A stretch of DNA of 64,000 nucleotides, taken from contig CAVXSB010000002.1 of the NCBI GenBank assembly GCA_963764315.1, positions 372,001-436,000 on the forward strand, written 5' to 3'. This document shows, in pieces, positions 20,708 through 28,827 of the stretch (its first letter is position 1; each line of letters opens with the position of its first letter). This DNA comes from DATLWN01 sp963764315 (GTDB lineage: Bacteria > Pseudomonadota > Zetaproteobacteria > Mariprofundales > Mariprofundaceae). The translations under genes were made by a program, and so were the position numbers. The notes under the pieces were generated by a model. It did not search any database, was not told the origin of the DNA, and worked only from the letters and a program-made list of their open reading frames with translations.

Positions 20708-22240
20708 CTATTCCAGACGCGGGAACACCGGACTGGGCTTGGCGCAGACATGCCCGGGCTTGAGCAGGCCCCAGCCGCCTTGCTCGCGCAGGCTGGGGGC
20801 AGCCGTCTCCTGCTCGTCCATAATCTGCGCCAACATCGCAGCGGCCTTGGTCGGCATGAACGGCAAGAGCTGCAACGCCACCAGGCGCAGCGTCTCCACC
20901 AGGTTGTACAGCACCGTATCCAGACGCGCATCGTCACCGGCCTTGGCCAGCTGCCAGGGGGCATTGTCCTCGACATAGCGGTTGCCGTGGCGCACCACGG
21001 CGCTGATACGCTCCAGCGCCGTGTGGAAGGACTGGGCACGAATCGCCGCCGCCACATGCAACTGCATGGATTCGACATCGGCGATCAGCGCCCGATCCGC
21101 ATCCTGCTCGGTTGCGGCCTGACCGAGACAGCCATCCCGGTACTTGTGCAGCATCGCCAGCGAGCGGTTCAACAGATTGCCGATGTCGTTGGCCAGCTCC
21201 GTGTTGTAGCGCTGCTTCAGCGCCGCATGCGAGAAATCGCCGTCCTGGCCGAAGGGCACCTCGCGCAGCAGGAAATAGCGCAGCACGTCCGGCTCGTACT
21301 CGGCCAGCAGTTCGGCCGGCCTCAGCGCATTGCCCTTGGACTTGCTCATCTTCTCGCCCTCGACCGTCCACCAGCCATGTGCGAACACGCGCTTGGGCAG
21401 CGGCAGACCCGCCGCCATCAGCATGCAGGGCCAGTACACGGCGTGGAATCGCAGGATATCCTTGCCGATCAGGTGCACGTCGGCCGGCCAGTACTTGGGC
21501 GTGGGGTCATCCGGGAAGCCCAGGGCACTCAGGTAGTTGGTCAGTGCATCAATCCATACATAGATAACATGGCGTTCATCGTCTGGCACCGGCACGCCCC
21601 AGGAAAAGGTCGTGCGCGACACCGACAGGTCGTTGAGGCCGGACTCGACGAAACGCAGTACCTCGTTGCGCCGGGATTCCGGGGCGATGAACTGGGGATG
21701 GGTACGGATATGCTCCAGAAGCGGCTCCTGGAAGGCGCTGAGCCGGAAGAAATACGATTCCTCCTGAACCTTCTGCACCGGCCGGCCGCAGTCCGGGCAG
21801 GCCTTGGCCTCCAGCCCGCCGGCATCCTTCAGCTGCGTTTCCGTCCAGTAGGTCTCGCAGGGCACGCAGTACCAGTCCTCGTACATGCCCTTGTACAGGT
21901 AGCCGGAATCGGCCAGCAGCCTCCACATGGCCTGTACGCCGCGCTTGTGGCGATCGGAACTGGTGCGGATGAAATCGTCGTTGCTGATCGACAGCTGCGG
22001 CCACAGGTCGCGGTAGCGGGCCACCACGCTGTCGGCGAGTTCGATCGGGCTCATGCCCCGAGTCTCGGCCGCCTGCTGCACCTTTTGCCCGTGCTCGTCG
22101 ACCCCGGTCAGGAAGAACACGTCCTCGCCGCTCTGCCTGGCATGGCGGGCCAGCACATCGGCGGCGATCGTCGTGTACATATGGCCCAGGTGCGGCTCAT
22201 CGTTGACGTAGTAGATCGGGGTGGTGACGTAATAGGTCAT
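20708..22240 (-). CDS. metG: Methionyl-tRNA synthetase, short form
   Basis: A 510-residue class-I synthetase charging tRNA-Met. Landmarks are the HIGH-like PHLGHMYT (residues about 17-24), the zinc knuckle (CVPCETYW ... CPDCGRP) and the KMSKSKGN loop. It lacks the C-terminal tRNA-binding/dimerisation domain that gammaproteobacterial MetG usually carries (about 675 residues). The start at 22240 (MTYYVTTPIYYVND) is the canonical beginning; GAGGAGACAAC precedes it. It follows holB, an order seen in Firmicutes and some deep proteobacteria. Confidence 0.94.
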   Translation of the reverse strand: MTYYVTTPIYYVNDEPHLGHMYTTIAADVLARHARQSGEDVFFLTGVDEHGQKVQQAAETRGMSPIELADSVVARYRDLWPQLSISNDDFIRTSSDRHKRGVQAMWRLLADSGYLYKGMYEDWYCVPCETYWTETQLKDAGGLEAKACPDCGRPVQKVQEESYFFRLSAFQEPLLEHIRTHPQFIAPESRRNEVLRFVESGLNDLSVSRTTFSWGVPVPDDERHVIYVWIDALTNYLSALGFPDDPTPKYWPADVHLIGKDILRFHAVYWPCMLMAAGLPLPKRVFAHGWWTVEGEKMSKSKGNALRPAELLAEYEPDVLRYFLLREVPFGQDGDFSHAALKQRYNTELANDIGNLLNRSLAMLHKYRDGCLGQAATEQDADRALIADVESMQLHVAAAIRAQSFHTALERISAVVRHGNRYVEDNAPWQLAKAGDDARLDTVLYNLVETLRLVALQLLPFMPTKAAAMLAQIMDEQETAAPSLREQGGWGLLKPGHVCAKPSPVFPRLE

Positions 22241-22264
22241 CTTCGGCGTTGTCTCCTCGCATGC

Positions 22265-22278
22265 GCGGCCCGGGCCGC
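22265..22278. repeat. 14-bp all-GC palindrome between holB and metG
   Basis: GCGGCCCGGGCCGC, perfectly self-complementary, within the 82-base gap between holB and metG on the minus strand. A strong hairpin in mRNA could slow readthrough or protect an end; no U-run follows. Confidence 0.4.
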
Positions 22279-22322
22279 CGGCGCCCGAGTCTATCCTCAC
22301 AGCGGGCAAAGGCCATGCCTGG

Positions 22323-23264
22323 CTAGCTGGCCTTCAGTGACTGACGCAATTGCAACAGGTGCGCGAACAGCGATGGGGCCGGCCTGAGCGTATGGCGCAA
22401 CACCGCCTGCGGCCAGGCAGCCAGCGCCGCCATCGCTTCGAGCAAGGCTTCGGGAAAGCCCGCCGTAGCCTCGGCCGCCAACCGCTGCTGCAGGGCGTCG
22501 ATCACGAGGTCGGTCACCAGCACGCGCGGCACCGCCTCCAAATGTTTTCCCAGCCAGTCCTGCACGGCGCCGAGATCGGCCGATTCCAGATTGACAGTCA
22601 GGCGTTGCCAGGCCAACAAGGCCTCGCCGATGCGCCTGTCCTGAAGACATTGCACCCTTCCCGGGCAACCGTGCGCCAGCGAGAGCACGAGCCCGGAGAA
22701 ATCGGCATCGATATCCATGCCGGCCAGGGCCCGGCGCATATCCTTATCGTTCAGGGGAGCGGCGTGCTCGAGCATGCAGCGCGAGCGTATCGTCGCCGGC
22801 AGGCGCATCAGATCGTTGCAGACGATCAACAACAGGCTACCCGAAGCAGGCTCCTCCAGACCCTTGAGCAGCGCGTTGGCCGCCTGCACATTGAGCAGTT
22901 CGGCATCCTCGAGCACGACGGCGCGGCGCAGGCTCTCGCTGCCGGAAAGCGACAGGAAATGCAGCAACTCGCGCACCTGTTCGATACTGATGTCGCGTTT
23001 GCCGTCCGCCACCGCCACCAGGCGCATATCCGGATGGGCACCGGCGGCACCGATACGGCAGCCATGACACTCCCCGCAAGGCCCGGAGACGCTTGGCTCG
23101 GTGCACAGGTAGGCGGCAGCCATGCGGGAGGCCAGCATGGACTTGCCGATGCCGCGCATGCCGTGCAGTAACCAGGCATGGTGCAGCCTCCCCTCGCCCA
23201 TGGCGCGCAGGAAGCGACCCATCAGCGCCTCGTGCCCGATCGGCGCCGGCATCAACGCGGCCAT
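22323..23264 (-). CDS. holB: DNA polymerase III subunit delta'
   Basis: A 313-residue clamp-loader subunit. It has the degenerate P-loop LLHGMRGIGKSMLA, the zinc-binding module CGECHGC, the sensor region (ALLKGLEEP) and the arginine-containing PATIRSRC. Delta' is the rigid member of the clamp loader that helps place the beta clamp. Its ATG lies 13 bases inside the end of tmk. Confidence 0.9.
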   Translation of the reverse strand: MAALMPAPIGHEALMGRFLRAMGEGRLHHAWLLHGMRGIGKSMLASRMAAAYLCTEPSVSGPCGECHGCRIGAAGAHPDMRLVAVADGKRDISIEQVRELLHFLSLSGSESLRRAVVLEDAELLNVQAANALLKGLEEPASGSLLLIVCNDLMRLPATIRSRCMLEHAAPLNDKDMRRALAGMDIDADFSGLVLSLAHGCPGRVQCLQDRRIGEALLAWQRLTVNLESADLGAVQDWLGKHLEAVPRVLVTDLVIDALQQRLAAEATAGFPEALLEAMAALAAWPQAVLRHTLRPAPSLFAHLLQLRQSLKAS

Positions 23265-23893
23265 GCATCCCCCAGGATCGTGGCCAGTGCCTGGCGGATC
23301 TGCTGCTGTACCGCCTCGATGCCGTCATCGGCGGCCACGCGCTGCACGCGCTCGGGATGGCGTTCCCAGATGGCCGCAAAACCCGCCTGTACACGCCGGT
23401 GGAAGGCCAGCGATTCCTCGTCCAGGCGTGTGTTCCTGCCCCCGGCCGCAGCACGCGCCGCCATGCGTGCCATCGCCTGTTCCACCGGCAGGTCGAGCCA
23501 GACCGTGCAGTGTGGGACAACCCCCATTTGGGCAGCCTGAAGCAGCGGCTCCAGCTCCTCCCCCTGCGCCAGGTCGCGTCCGGCCAGCTGGTAGGCGCGG
23601 GTGGAATCCGTATAGCGGTCGCACAGCACCCATTCCCCGCGCGCCAACGCCGGATCAATGCACTTGGCCACGTGCTCGGCACGATCAGCCAGAAACAGGA
23701 ACAACTCCGCGCTTGGTGCCGGAGCTTCCCCATGCAGCAGCAGCTCGCGGATCTGCCGGCCCAGCGGCGTATCCCCGGGCTCATGGGTCGCACATACATT
23801 GATGCCTTTCCCGACCAGCCAGTCGGCGAGCAGCCTCAGCTGCGTGCTCTTGCCGCAGCCATCGATGCCCTCGAAGGAAATGAAAAAGCCCAA
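23252..23893 (-). CDS. tmk: Thymidylate kinase
   Basis: A 213-residue dTMP kinase. The P-loop SFEGIDGCGKST begins at residue 5, the DR(Y/H) motif is CDRYTDST, and a lid region follows (RMAARAAAGGRNTRLDEE). The first in-frame codon that gives the standard N-terminus is TTG at 23893 (reads MGFFISFEGID), with GGGGGAGA placed five to eight bases upstream; there is no ATG or GTG close by. Part of the pabC-mltG-tmk-holB run. Confidence 0.92.
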   Translation of the reverse strand: MGFFISFEGIDGCGKSTQLRLLADWLVGKGINVCATHEPGDTPLGRQIRELLLHGEAPAPSAELFLFLADRAEHVAKCIDPALARGEWVLCDRYTDSTRAYQLAGRDLAQGEELEPLLQAAQMGVVPHCTVWLDLPVEQAMARMAARAAAGGRNTRLDEESLAFHRRVQAGFAAIWERHPERVQRVAADDGIEAVQQQIRQALATILGDAWPR

Positions 23894-23904
23894 GATGTCT
23901 CCCC

Positions 23905-24141
23905 CTATGGATAGCGCTTCTCGCCCATGATGCGCGCGCCCAGATGCGGTGGCAGCCCATGCAGCCAGGCATACAGATCCGGCAGCTGTGCGGGCACCGT
24001 CCACAACTCGTGCAGACTACGGTCGGCATCGCGACTGCGCATCACCGCCAACCCATCCTGACCCTGGAGCAGGCCCTGGAACAGGATCGTCTGTGCCGGC
24101 GCCACACGTACGACGACGATGGCCGTTTCCCGCTCACTCAC
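23905..24141 (-). CDS. Small DUF4911-like protein between mltG and tmk
   Basis: About 78 residues: a strand-rich core (ETAIVVVRVAPAQTILFQGLLQGQDGLAVMRS) and an acidic-basic tail (LPDLYAWLHGLPPHLGA). It resembles the DUF4911 group of small proteins; function unknown. The GTG at 24141 is preferred because GAAGAGG lies six to eight bases upstream inside the mltG end; an ATG at 24156 (MKRRR) has no ribosome site. It overlaps the mltG stop and precedes tmk by 11 bases, so it is in the operon. Confidence 0.55.
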   Translation of the reverse strand: MSERETAIVVVRVAPAQTILFQGLLQGQDGLAVMRSRDADRSLHELWTVPAQLPDLYAWLHGLPPHLGARIMGEKRYP

Positions 24142-25135
24142 CCTTCGCCTCTTCATGGTTCTGCTTGCGATAGATGCGGATCCAGCGCTGCACATTGCGC
24201 TCATGCTCGGCCATAGTGGCGGCAAAGGCATGCCCGCCGGTGCCGTCGGCGACGAAATACAGGTAGTCGACATCCGCCGGATTGGCCGCTGCCATGATGC
24301 TGGCCTTGCCCGGATTGCAGATCGGCGTCGGTGGCAAGCCCCGGCGCGTATAGCTGTTCCACGGCGTGTCCCGCTCCATGTCAGACTTGTGCAGATTGCC
24401 GGAGAACGCGCCTGTGGTGGCCCAGACGCCGTAGATGACCGTCGGATCCATCTGCAGCGGCATGCCGCGCGCCAGCCGGTTGCGAATCACCGCCGAGATC
24501 AGTTCCCGCTCGCGATCCAGGTGGGTCTCCTTCTCGATGATGGAAGCGATGATGCGGATCTGGTTCGCGGTATCCGTGCCGGGTTCGCCGGCCACGGCGG
24601 CCTTCAGCACCCGCTGCTGGGCCTTGATCATGCGCGCCAGCATGGCCCCGACATCGACCGGCTTCTCGTACTCGTAGGTCTCCGGCAGCAGCCTTCCCTC
24701 CCATTCGGCCTTCGGCAACAGCCGGCCCAATGCCTGCTGCCACGCAGCCAGCGATACGCCGGTGTCGCTGGCCAGCAGCGCCAGCACCTCGTCGGTGCGC
24801 AGGCCCTCGGGAATGGTGACGGAAAAACGCATGACATCGCCGCGCAGCATGCGCCCCATCACATGCGGCATGCTGCTGGCACCATCGAAGCGGTAATAGC
24901 CGCTGCGCAGGTGGCTGGCCGATCCGGAGAGGCGCACCAGCGCCTCGAAGGCCCAGGCATCGGCAATGACGCCGGCCCGCTTCAGCTGCCCGGCGATATG
25001 GGCGCTGCTCTCCCCCCGCTCGATGACCACCACCACCGGTGCCGTCGGTGCCACGCTGCGGCCATAGACCCAGCCCAGATACACTGCAATGATAAGGATA
25101 ACGCTGCCGGCCAGCGCCAGGCCCACCCGCCTCAT
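24134..25135 (-). CDS. mltG: Endolytic murein transglycosylase MltG
   Basis: A 333-residue YceG-family lytic transglycosylase that cuts nascent peptidoglycan and limits glycan strand length. A single N-terminal membrane anchor (VGLALAGSVILIIAVYLGWVYG) is followed by a LysM-like region and the catalytic domain with IASIIEKETHLDRER, where the conserved catalytic Glu sits. The YxPRxGLPPTPICNPG-type motif is present as RRGLPPTPICNPGKASI. The start ATG overlaps the pabC stop. Confidence 0.93.
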   Translation of the reverse strand: MRRVGLALAGSVILIIAVYLGWVYGRSVAPTAPVVVVIERGESSAHIAGQLKRAGVIADAWAFEALVRLSGSASHLRSGYYRFDGASSMPHVMGRMLRGDVMRFSVTIPEGLRTDEVLALLASDTGVSLAAWQQALGRLLPKAEWEGRLLPETYEYEKPVDVGAMLARMIKAQQRVLKAAVAGEPGTDTANQIRIIASIIEKETHLDRERELISAVIRNRLARGMPLQMDPTVIYGVWATTGAFSGNLHKSDMERDTPWNSYTRRGLPPTPICNPGKASIMAAANPADVDYLYFVADGTGGHAFAATMAEHERNVQRWIRIYRKQNHEEAKGE

Positions 25136-25929
25136 GTCGGTACCCCTGTTTCCCCCAGCGCCTGCCACAGGGACGCAAACAGCGCCCCGTCGGTATCCAG
25201 CTCCCGGCCGTCGATGGCGGCAACAGGGCGGACGAAGGTGCCGGCATTGATCATCGCCATGGCCGCGCAATCAGCCAGCCAGGATGCCGGGCAGGAACAG
25301 GCCGTGACGGCGCCGGCCTCGGTCAGCGCCTGGCGCACGATGCCGGGCAGCACGCCGGGGCCGAGTGCGGGGGTTAGCCAGCGATGCTCCCGGTACAACA
25401 GCACATTGGCGCTCAGGCCGCCGAGGACGCGCCCCCCGGCGCAGACCAGCGGCTGTGCGGCCTCATCGAGCCGACCTGCCTGCCGCCACTGCACGATGGC
25501 GCGCAGCGCCTCCGCATAGTCGGCGGTAAACTTGGCCGGCCTGTCCCTCGGCGGAAACGGCCAGTCCAGCGCCTGCAAGCGCAGATTTCCGGGCGAGGCT
25601 GTATAGGGTATCGCCTGTACATGGATCTCCGGTATCGACGCCTGCTGCAGTCCCCAGGGGGCCTGCCCGCCGCTCAGCGTCAGGCGCACCAGGACATCAT
25701 CCCCCACCCTTGCGGCGGCCTCCAGGCAGGCCGCGCCCAGCGGCGCATCCGCGGGATCCATCCAGCCGAAGGCGGCGGCCCCTGCACAGAGCCGTGCCAG
25801 GTGCGCCGGCCAGCGGAAGATGCACCCCTTGATGACGCGCAGGGTCTCAAAGCAGGCCTCGCCGTACATCAGGCCGCGGTCCGCCCTGTCTCCCAGCATA
25901 TGGATTTGATAGGCTTGCCCGATTTGCAT
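25132..25929 (-). CDS. pabC: Aminodeoxychorismate lyase
   Basis: A 265-residue PLP fold-type IV enzyme that releases pyruvate from 4-amino-4-deoxychorismate to give p-aminobenzoate for folate synthesis. Motifs: DRGLMYGEACFETLRV near the N-terminus, the PLP-lysine region FTADYAEAL just after PAKF, and GVLPGIVRQAL in the phosphate-binding part. It heads the minus-strand pabC-mltG-tmk-holB run, back to back with ilvA, which starts only 28 bases away. fabF, often upstream, is missing here. Confidence 0.86.
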   Translation of the reverse strand: MQIGQAYQIHMLGDRADRGLMYGEACFETLRVIKGCIFRWPAHLARLCAGAAAFGWMDPADAPLGAACLEAAARVGDDVLVRLTLSGGQAPWGLQQASIPEIHVQAIPYTASPGNLRLQALDWPFPPRDRPAKFTADYAEALRAIVQWRQAGRLDEAAQPLVCAGGRVLGGLSANVLLYREHRWLTPALGPGVLPGIVRQALTEAGAVTACSCPASWLADCAAMAMINAGTFVRPVAAIDGRELDTDGALFASLWQALGETGVPT

Positions 25930-25957
25930 CTACGATCGATCCAGGTGATGAAAGCGC

Positions 25958-27466
25958 ATGCCCCATTTATACCTTGAAGCCATCGAACACGCACGCGTCT
26001 ACGACGTGGCGAGGGAGACGCCGCTGGAGCCCGCCGCGAAGCTTTCCGCGCGCCTGGGAAACACCATCCTGCTCAAGCGAGAGGATCTGCAGCCGGTGTT
26101 CTCGTTCAAGTTGCGTGGTGCCTACAACAAGATCGCCCACATGAGCGACGACGAATGCGCCCGCGGCGTCATCACCGCCTCCGCCGGCAACCACGCACAG
26201 GGCGTAGCCCTCAGCGCCAACCGTCGCGGATGCCGCGCCGTCATCGTCATGCCGAGCACCACCCCCGAGATCAAGGTGCGCTCCGTGCGCGAGCTCGGCG
26301 GCGAGGTTGTGCTGCATGGCGACAGCTATTCCGATGCCAGCGCCCATGCCGTGATCCTGCAGCAGGAGCAGGGCCTGAGCTTCGTGCACCCGTACGACGA
26401 CCCGCTGGTCATCGCCGGCCAGGGCACCATCGCCGAGGAGATACTGCGCCAGGCCCCGCACGATCTGGACGCCGTGTTCGTGCCGATCGGCGGCGGTGGC
26501 CTGATCGCCGGCATGGCCGTCTACCTGAAACAGATGTCGCCGCACACACGTATCATCGGCGTCGAGCCCGCGGATTCGACGGCGATGTACGACTCGGTCA
26601 AGGCCGGAAAAAGGGTCATCCTCGACCAGGTCGGCATCTTCGCCGACGGCGTAGCAGTCAAGCAGGTCGGCGAAATCACCTTCGACCTGGTGCAACGCTA
26701 TGTCGACGAGATCATGCTCGTCGATACCGATGAGATTTGTGCCGCCATCAAGGACATCTACGACGAGACGCGCTCCATTGTCGAACCGGCCGGTGCCCTG
26801 GGCCTGGCCGCCATCAAGGCCTATGTCGCCCGCGAGGGCGTGGCCGGCCAGACCCTGGCCTGCGTCAACAGCGGCGCCAATATGAACTTCGACCGGCTAC
26901 GGTATGTGGCCGAGCGGGCCGAGATCGGTGAACAGCGCGAGGCGGTATTCGCGGTCACCATCCCGGAGCGACCGGGAGCCTTCTTCGATTTCTGCAAGCA
27001 TCTCGGCCGGCGCGGTATCACCGAATTCAACTACCGCCTGTCCGGACGCGACGAGGCCCATATCTTCGTCGGCATGCGCACCAGCGGCCCCGGCGAGGGG
27101 GACGCCATCCAAGCCATGCTCGAGGGGCAGGACTATGCGGTGATCAACCTCAGGGACAACGAGCTGGCCAAGCTGCACCTGCGCCATATGGTCGGTGGTC
27201 GCAGCGGCCTGGCGCGCCACGAAGTCCTGTACCGCTTCGAGTTCCCCGAGCGCCCCGGCGCCCTGCTCGATTTCCTGACCAAGGCCGCCGGGCGCTGGAA
27301 CATCTCGCTGTTCCATTACCGCAACCACGGCGCCGCCTATGGGCGGGTGCTGGTCGGCATGGAGGTTCCCGAGGATGAGCGCCACGGCTTCCAGGCCTTC
27401 CTCGACGATCTCGACTATTCCTATGTGGACGAATCGGCCAATCCCGCCTATCCATTGTTTCTGTAA
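25958..27466 (+). CDS. ilvA: Biosynthetic threonine ammonia-lyase
   Basis: A 502-residue PLP enzyme converting threonine to 2-oxobutyrate, the first step of isoleucine synthesis. The Schiff-base lysine is in VFSFKLRGAYNK, the phosphate loop is VPIGGGGLIAGMA, and SAGNHAQGVA is the family signature. Two C-terminal regulatory ACT-like domains (beginning about 325, AVFAVTIPERPGAFFDF, and about 420, VLYRFEFPERPGALLDF) mark the isoleucine-inhibited type. Divergent from pabC, with an almost overlapping promoter region. Confidence 0.95.
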   Translation: MPHLYLEAIEHARVYDVARETPLEPAAKLSARLGNTILLKREDLQPVFSFKLRGAYNKIAHMSDDECARGVITASAGNHAQGVALSANRRGCRAVIVMPSTTPEIKVRSVRELGGEVVLHGDSYSDASAHAVILQQEQGLSFVHPYDDPLVIAGQGTIAEEILRQAPHDLDAVFVPIGGGGLIAGMAVYLKQMSPHTRIIGVEPADSTAMYDSVKAGKRVILDQVGIFADGVAVKQVGEITFDLVQRYVDEIMLVDTDEICAAIKDIYDETRSIVEPAGALGLAAIKAYVAREGVAGQTLACVNSGANMNFDRLRYVAERAEIGEQREAVFAVTIPERPGAFFDFCKHLGRRGITEFNYRLSGRDEAHIFVGMRTSGPGEGDAIQAMLEGQDYAVINLRDNELAKLHLRHMVGGRSGLARHEVLYRFEFPERPGALLDFLTKAAGRWNISLFHYRNHGAAYGRVLVGMEVPEDERHGFQAFLDDLDYSYVDESANPAYPLFL

Positions 27467-27476
27467 GGGTCTTCCC

Positions 27477-27506
27477 ATGCTGGCCGCGGGCTCGGACGGC
27501 TAGCAT
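27477..27506. terminator. Hairpin after ilvA, terminator-like but without a U tract
   Basis: ATGCTGGCCG (27477-27486) pairs with CGGCTAGCAT (27497-27506) over ten positions with one G-U, loop of ten. No T-run follows, so it may be only a 3' stabiliser. Confidence 0.4.
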
Positions 27507-27541
27507 AGTAGGGTGTTCGGGACCACCGGGGGGAGGTCAAT

Positions 27542-28750
27542 ATGGGGGAATGGCGCCGATCGATCGGCATCGGCATATTGTGTATGCTGCCCGCCATGGC
27601 GACGGCCGCGCCGCCGCCGGCGACGATTTTCCCGATCATGCCGCATGCCTGGGGTGAGATTCTCGGCCTGGCCCCGGCCAGCCCGGTCCGCCCCGGCATC
27701 ACCGGCGACTGGGGCGGGACGCGCACACGCCTGAAAAACAAGGGCATCACCTTCAGCGGCCTGTATACGGGCGAAATCGACCGCAACTACAACCCCGGCC
27801 TCATCAACCCGCACCTCGAGACGATCTACCACGACAATCTGGACCTGACGCTGACGGTGGACACCGGCAAGGCCGGCCTTTGGCCTGGCGGCACGCTGTT
27901 CGTCTACGCCCTGCGCAACCACGGCGGCCAGCCCTCCGCACACGTCATCGGCGACCTGCAGGGAGCCAGCAACATCGAGGCGCCCGATCAGTTCATCGTC
28001 GAGGAGGCGTGGTATCAACAGCAACTGAAGGGAGGCAGGTTGTCGCTGCTCGCGGGCCTGCGCGACATCAATAACGAGTTCTACATCTCCAAGTACGGCG
28101 CCCTGTTCATCAACTCGTCCTTCGGCATCGGCCCGGAGATCACCGTCAACGTGCCGACCTCGACCTTTCCGCGCGCCGGACTGGCGGCGCGCATCCGCAT
28201 CAAGCCGATGCGCCATGTCTATGTGCAGCTGGCCAGTTTCGACGGAAATCCGGCCACGCGCACGCTGTCCGGGCACGAGGGACAGATGGTCATTATCGAG
28301 TCCGGACTCGTACGCAATACCGGCGGCTACAAGCTCGGTGCCTGGGTGCACACGTCCACGCATATCTATGCCGGGCATCGTTATGGCAACGATTACGGCG
28401 GCTACGCCATCGTCGACCAGCAGCTGGCCGCCATCGGCACCACGCGCATCGGTGCCTTCGTGCAATACGGCTGGGTACCGCCGGTGCGCAACCAGGTCAC
28501 GCACTACCTTGGGCTCGGCCTGCATGTGCTGGGCCTGCTGCCGGGGCGGACCAAGGATCTGTTCGGCCTGGGCCTGGCCGAAGCCGCCACGCATTCGGGC
28601 ATAGAACAGACATTCGAGCTGACCTACCGCATGAGCATCAGCCCGGCGCTGGTTGTGCAGCCCTCCTTCCAATGGATCGCCAACCCCGGCGGAATTTCCG
28701 GCCGACCGCCGATCCGCGTCGGCATCCTGCATTTCGAGCTCAGCCTCTGA
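27542..28750 (+). CDS. OprB-family carbohydrate-selective porin
   Basis: A 402-residue outer-membrane beta-barrel. A signal peptide (cleavage after MATAA, about residue 23) precedes the OprB start motif GDWGGTRTRLKNKGITFSG; the rest alternates hydrophobic and polar residues in strands and ends with the barrel signature HFELSL. OprB porins admit glucose and similar sugars, though in autotrophs their substrate is uncertain. A very strong ribosome site (GGGGGGAGG) precedes the ATG. No sugar ABC transporter is nearby. Confidence 0.87.
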   Translation: MGEWRRSIGIGILCMLPAMATAAPPPATIFPIMPHAWGEILGLAPASPVRPGITGDWGGTRTRLKNKGITFSGLYTGEIDRNYNPGLINPHLETIYHDNLDLTLTVDTGKAGLWPGGTLFVYALRNHGGQPSAHVIGDLQGASNIEAPDQFIVEEAWYQQQLKGGRLSLLAGLRDINNEFYISKYGALFINSSFGIGPEITVNVPTSTFPRAGLAARIRIKPMRHVYVQLASFDGNPATRTLSGHEGQMVIIESGLVRNTGGYKLGAWVHTSTHIYAGHRYGNDYGGYAIVDQQLAAIGTTRIGAFVQYGWVPPVRNQVTHYLGLGLHVLGLLPGRTKDLFGLGLAEAATHSGIEQTFELTYRMSISPALVVQPSFQWIANPGGISGRPPIRVGILHFELSL

Positions 28751-28827
28751 CCCACCCTCTGTCACGTCGGCGGCTTGTGATGTAGTATGCGCCCCCTGGC
28801 CGCAACGGCCCCGGATAGAGGAGCATC

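Noticed and set aside
20750..22387. 545-codon plus-strand open frame opposite metG
   Set aside because: Shadow frame; metG on the minus strand has complete catalytic motifs and codon bias.
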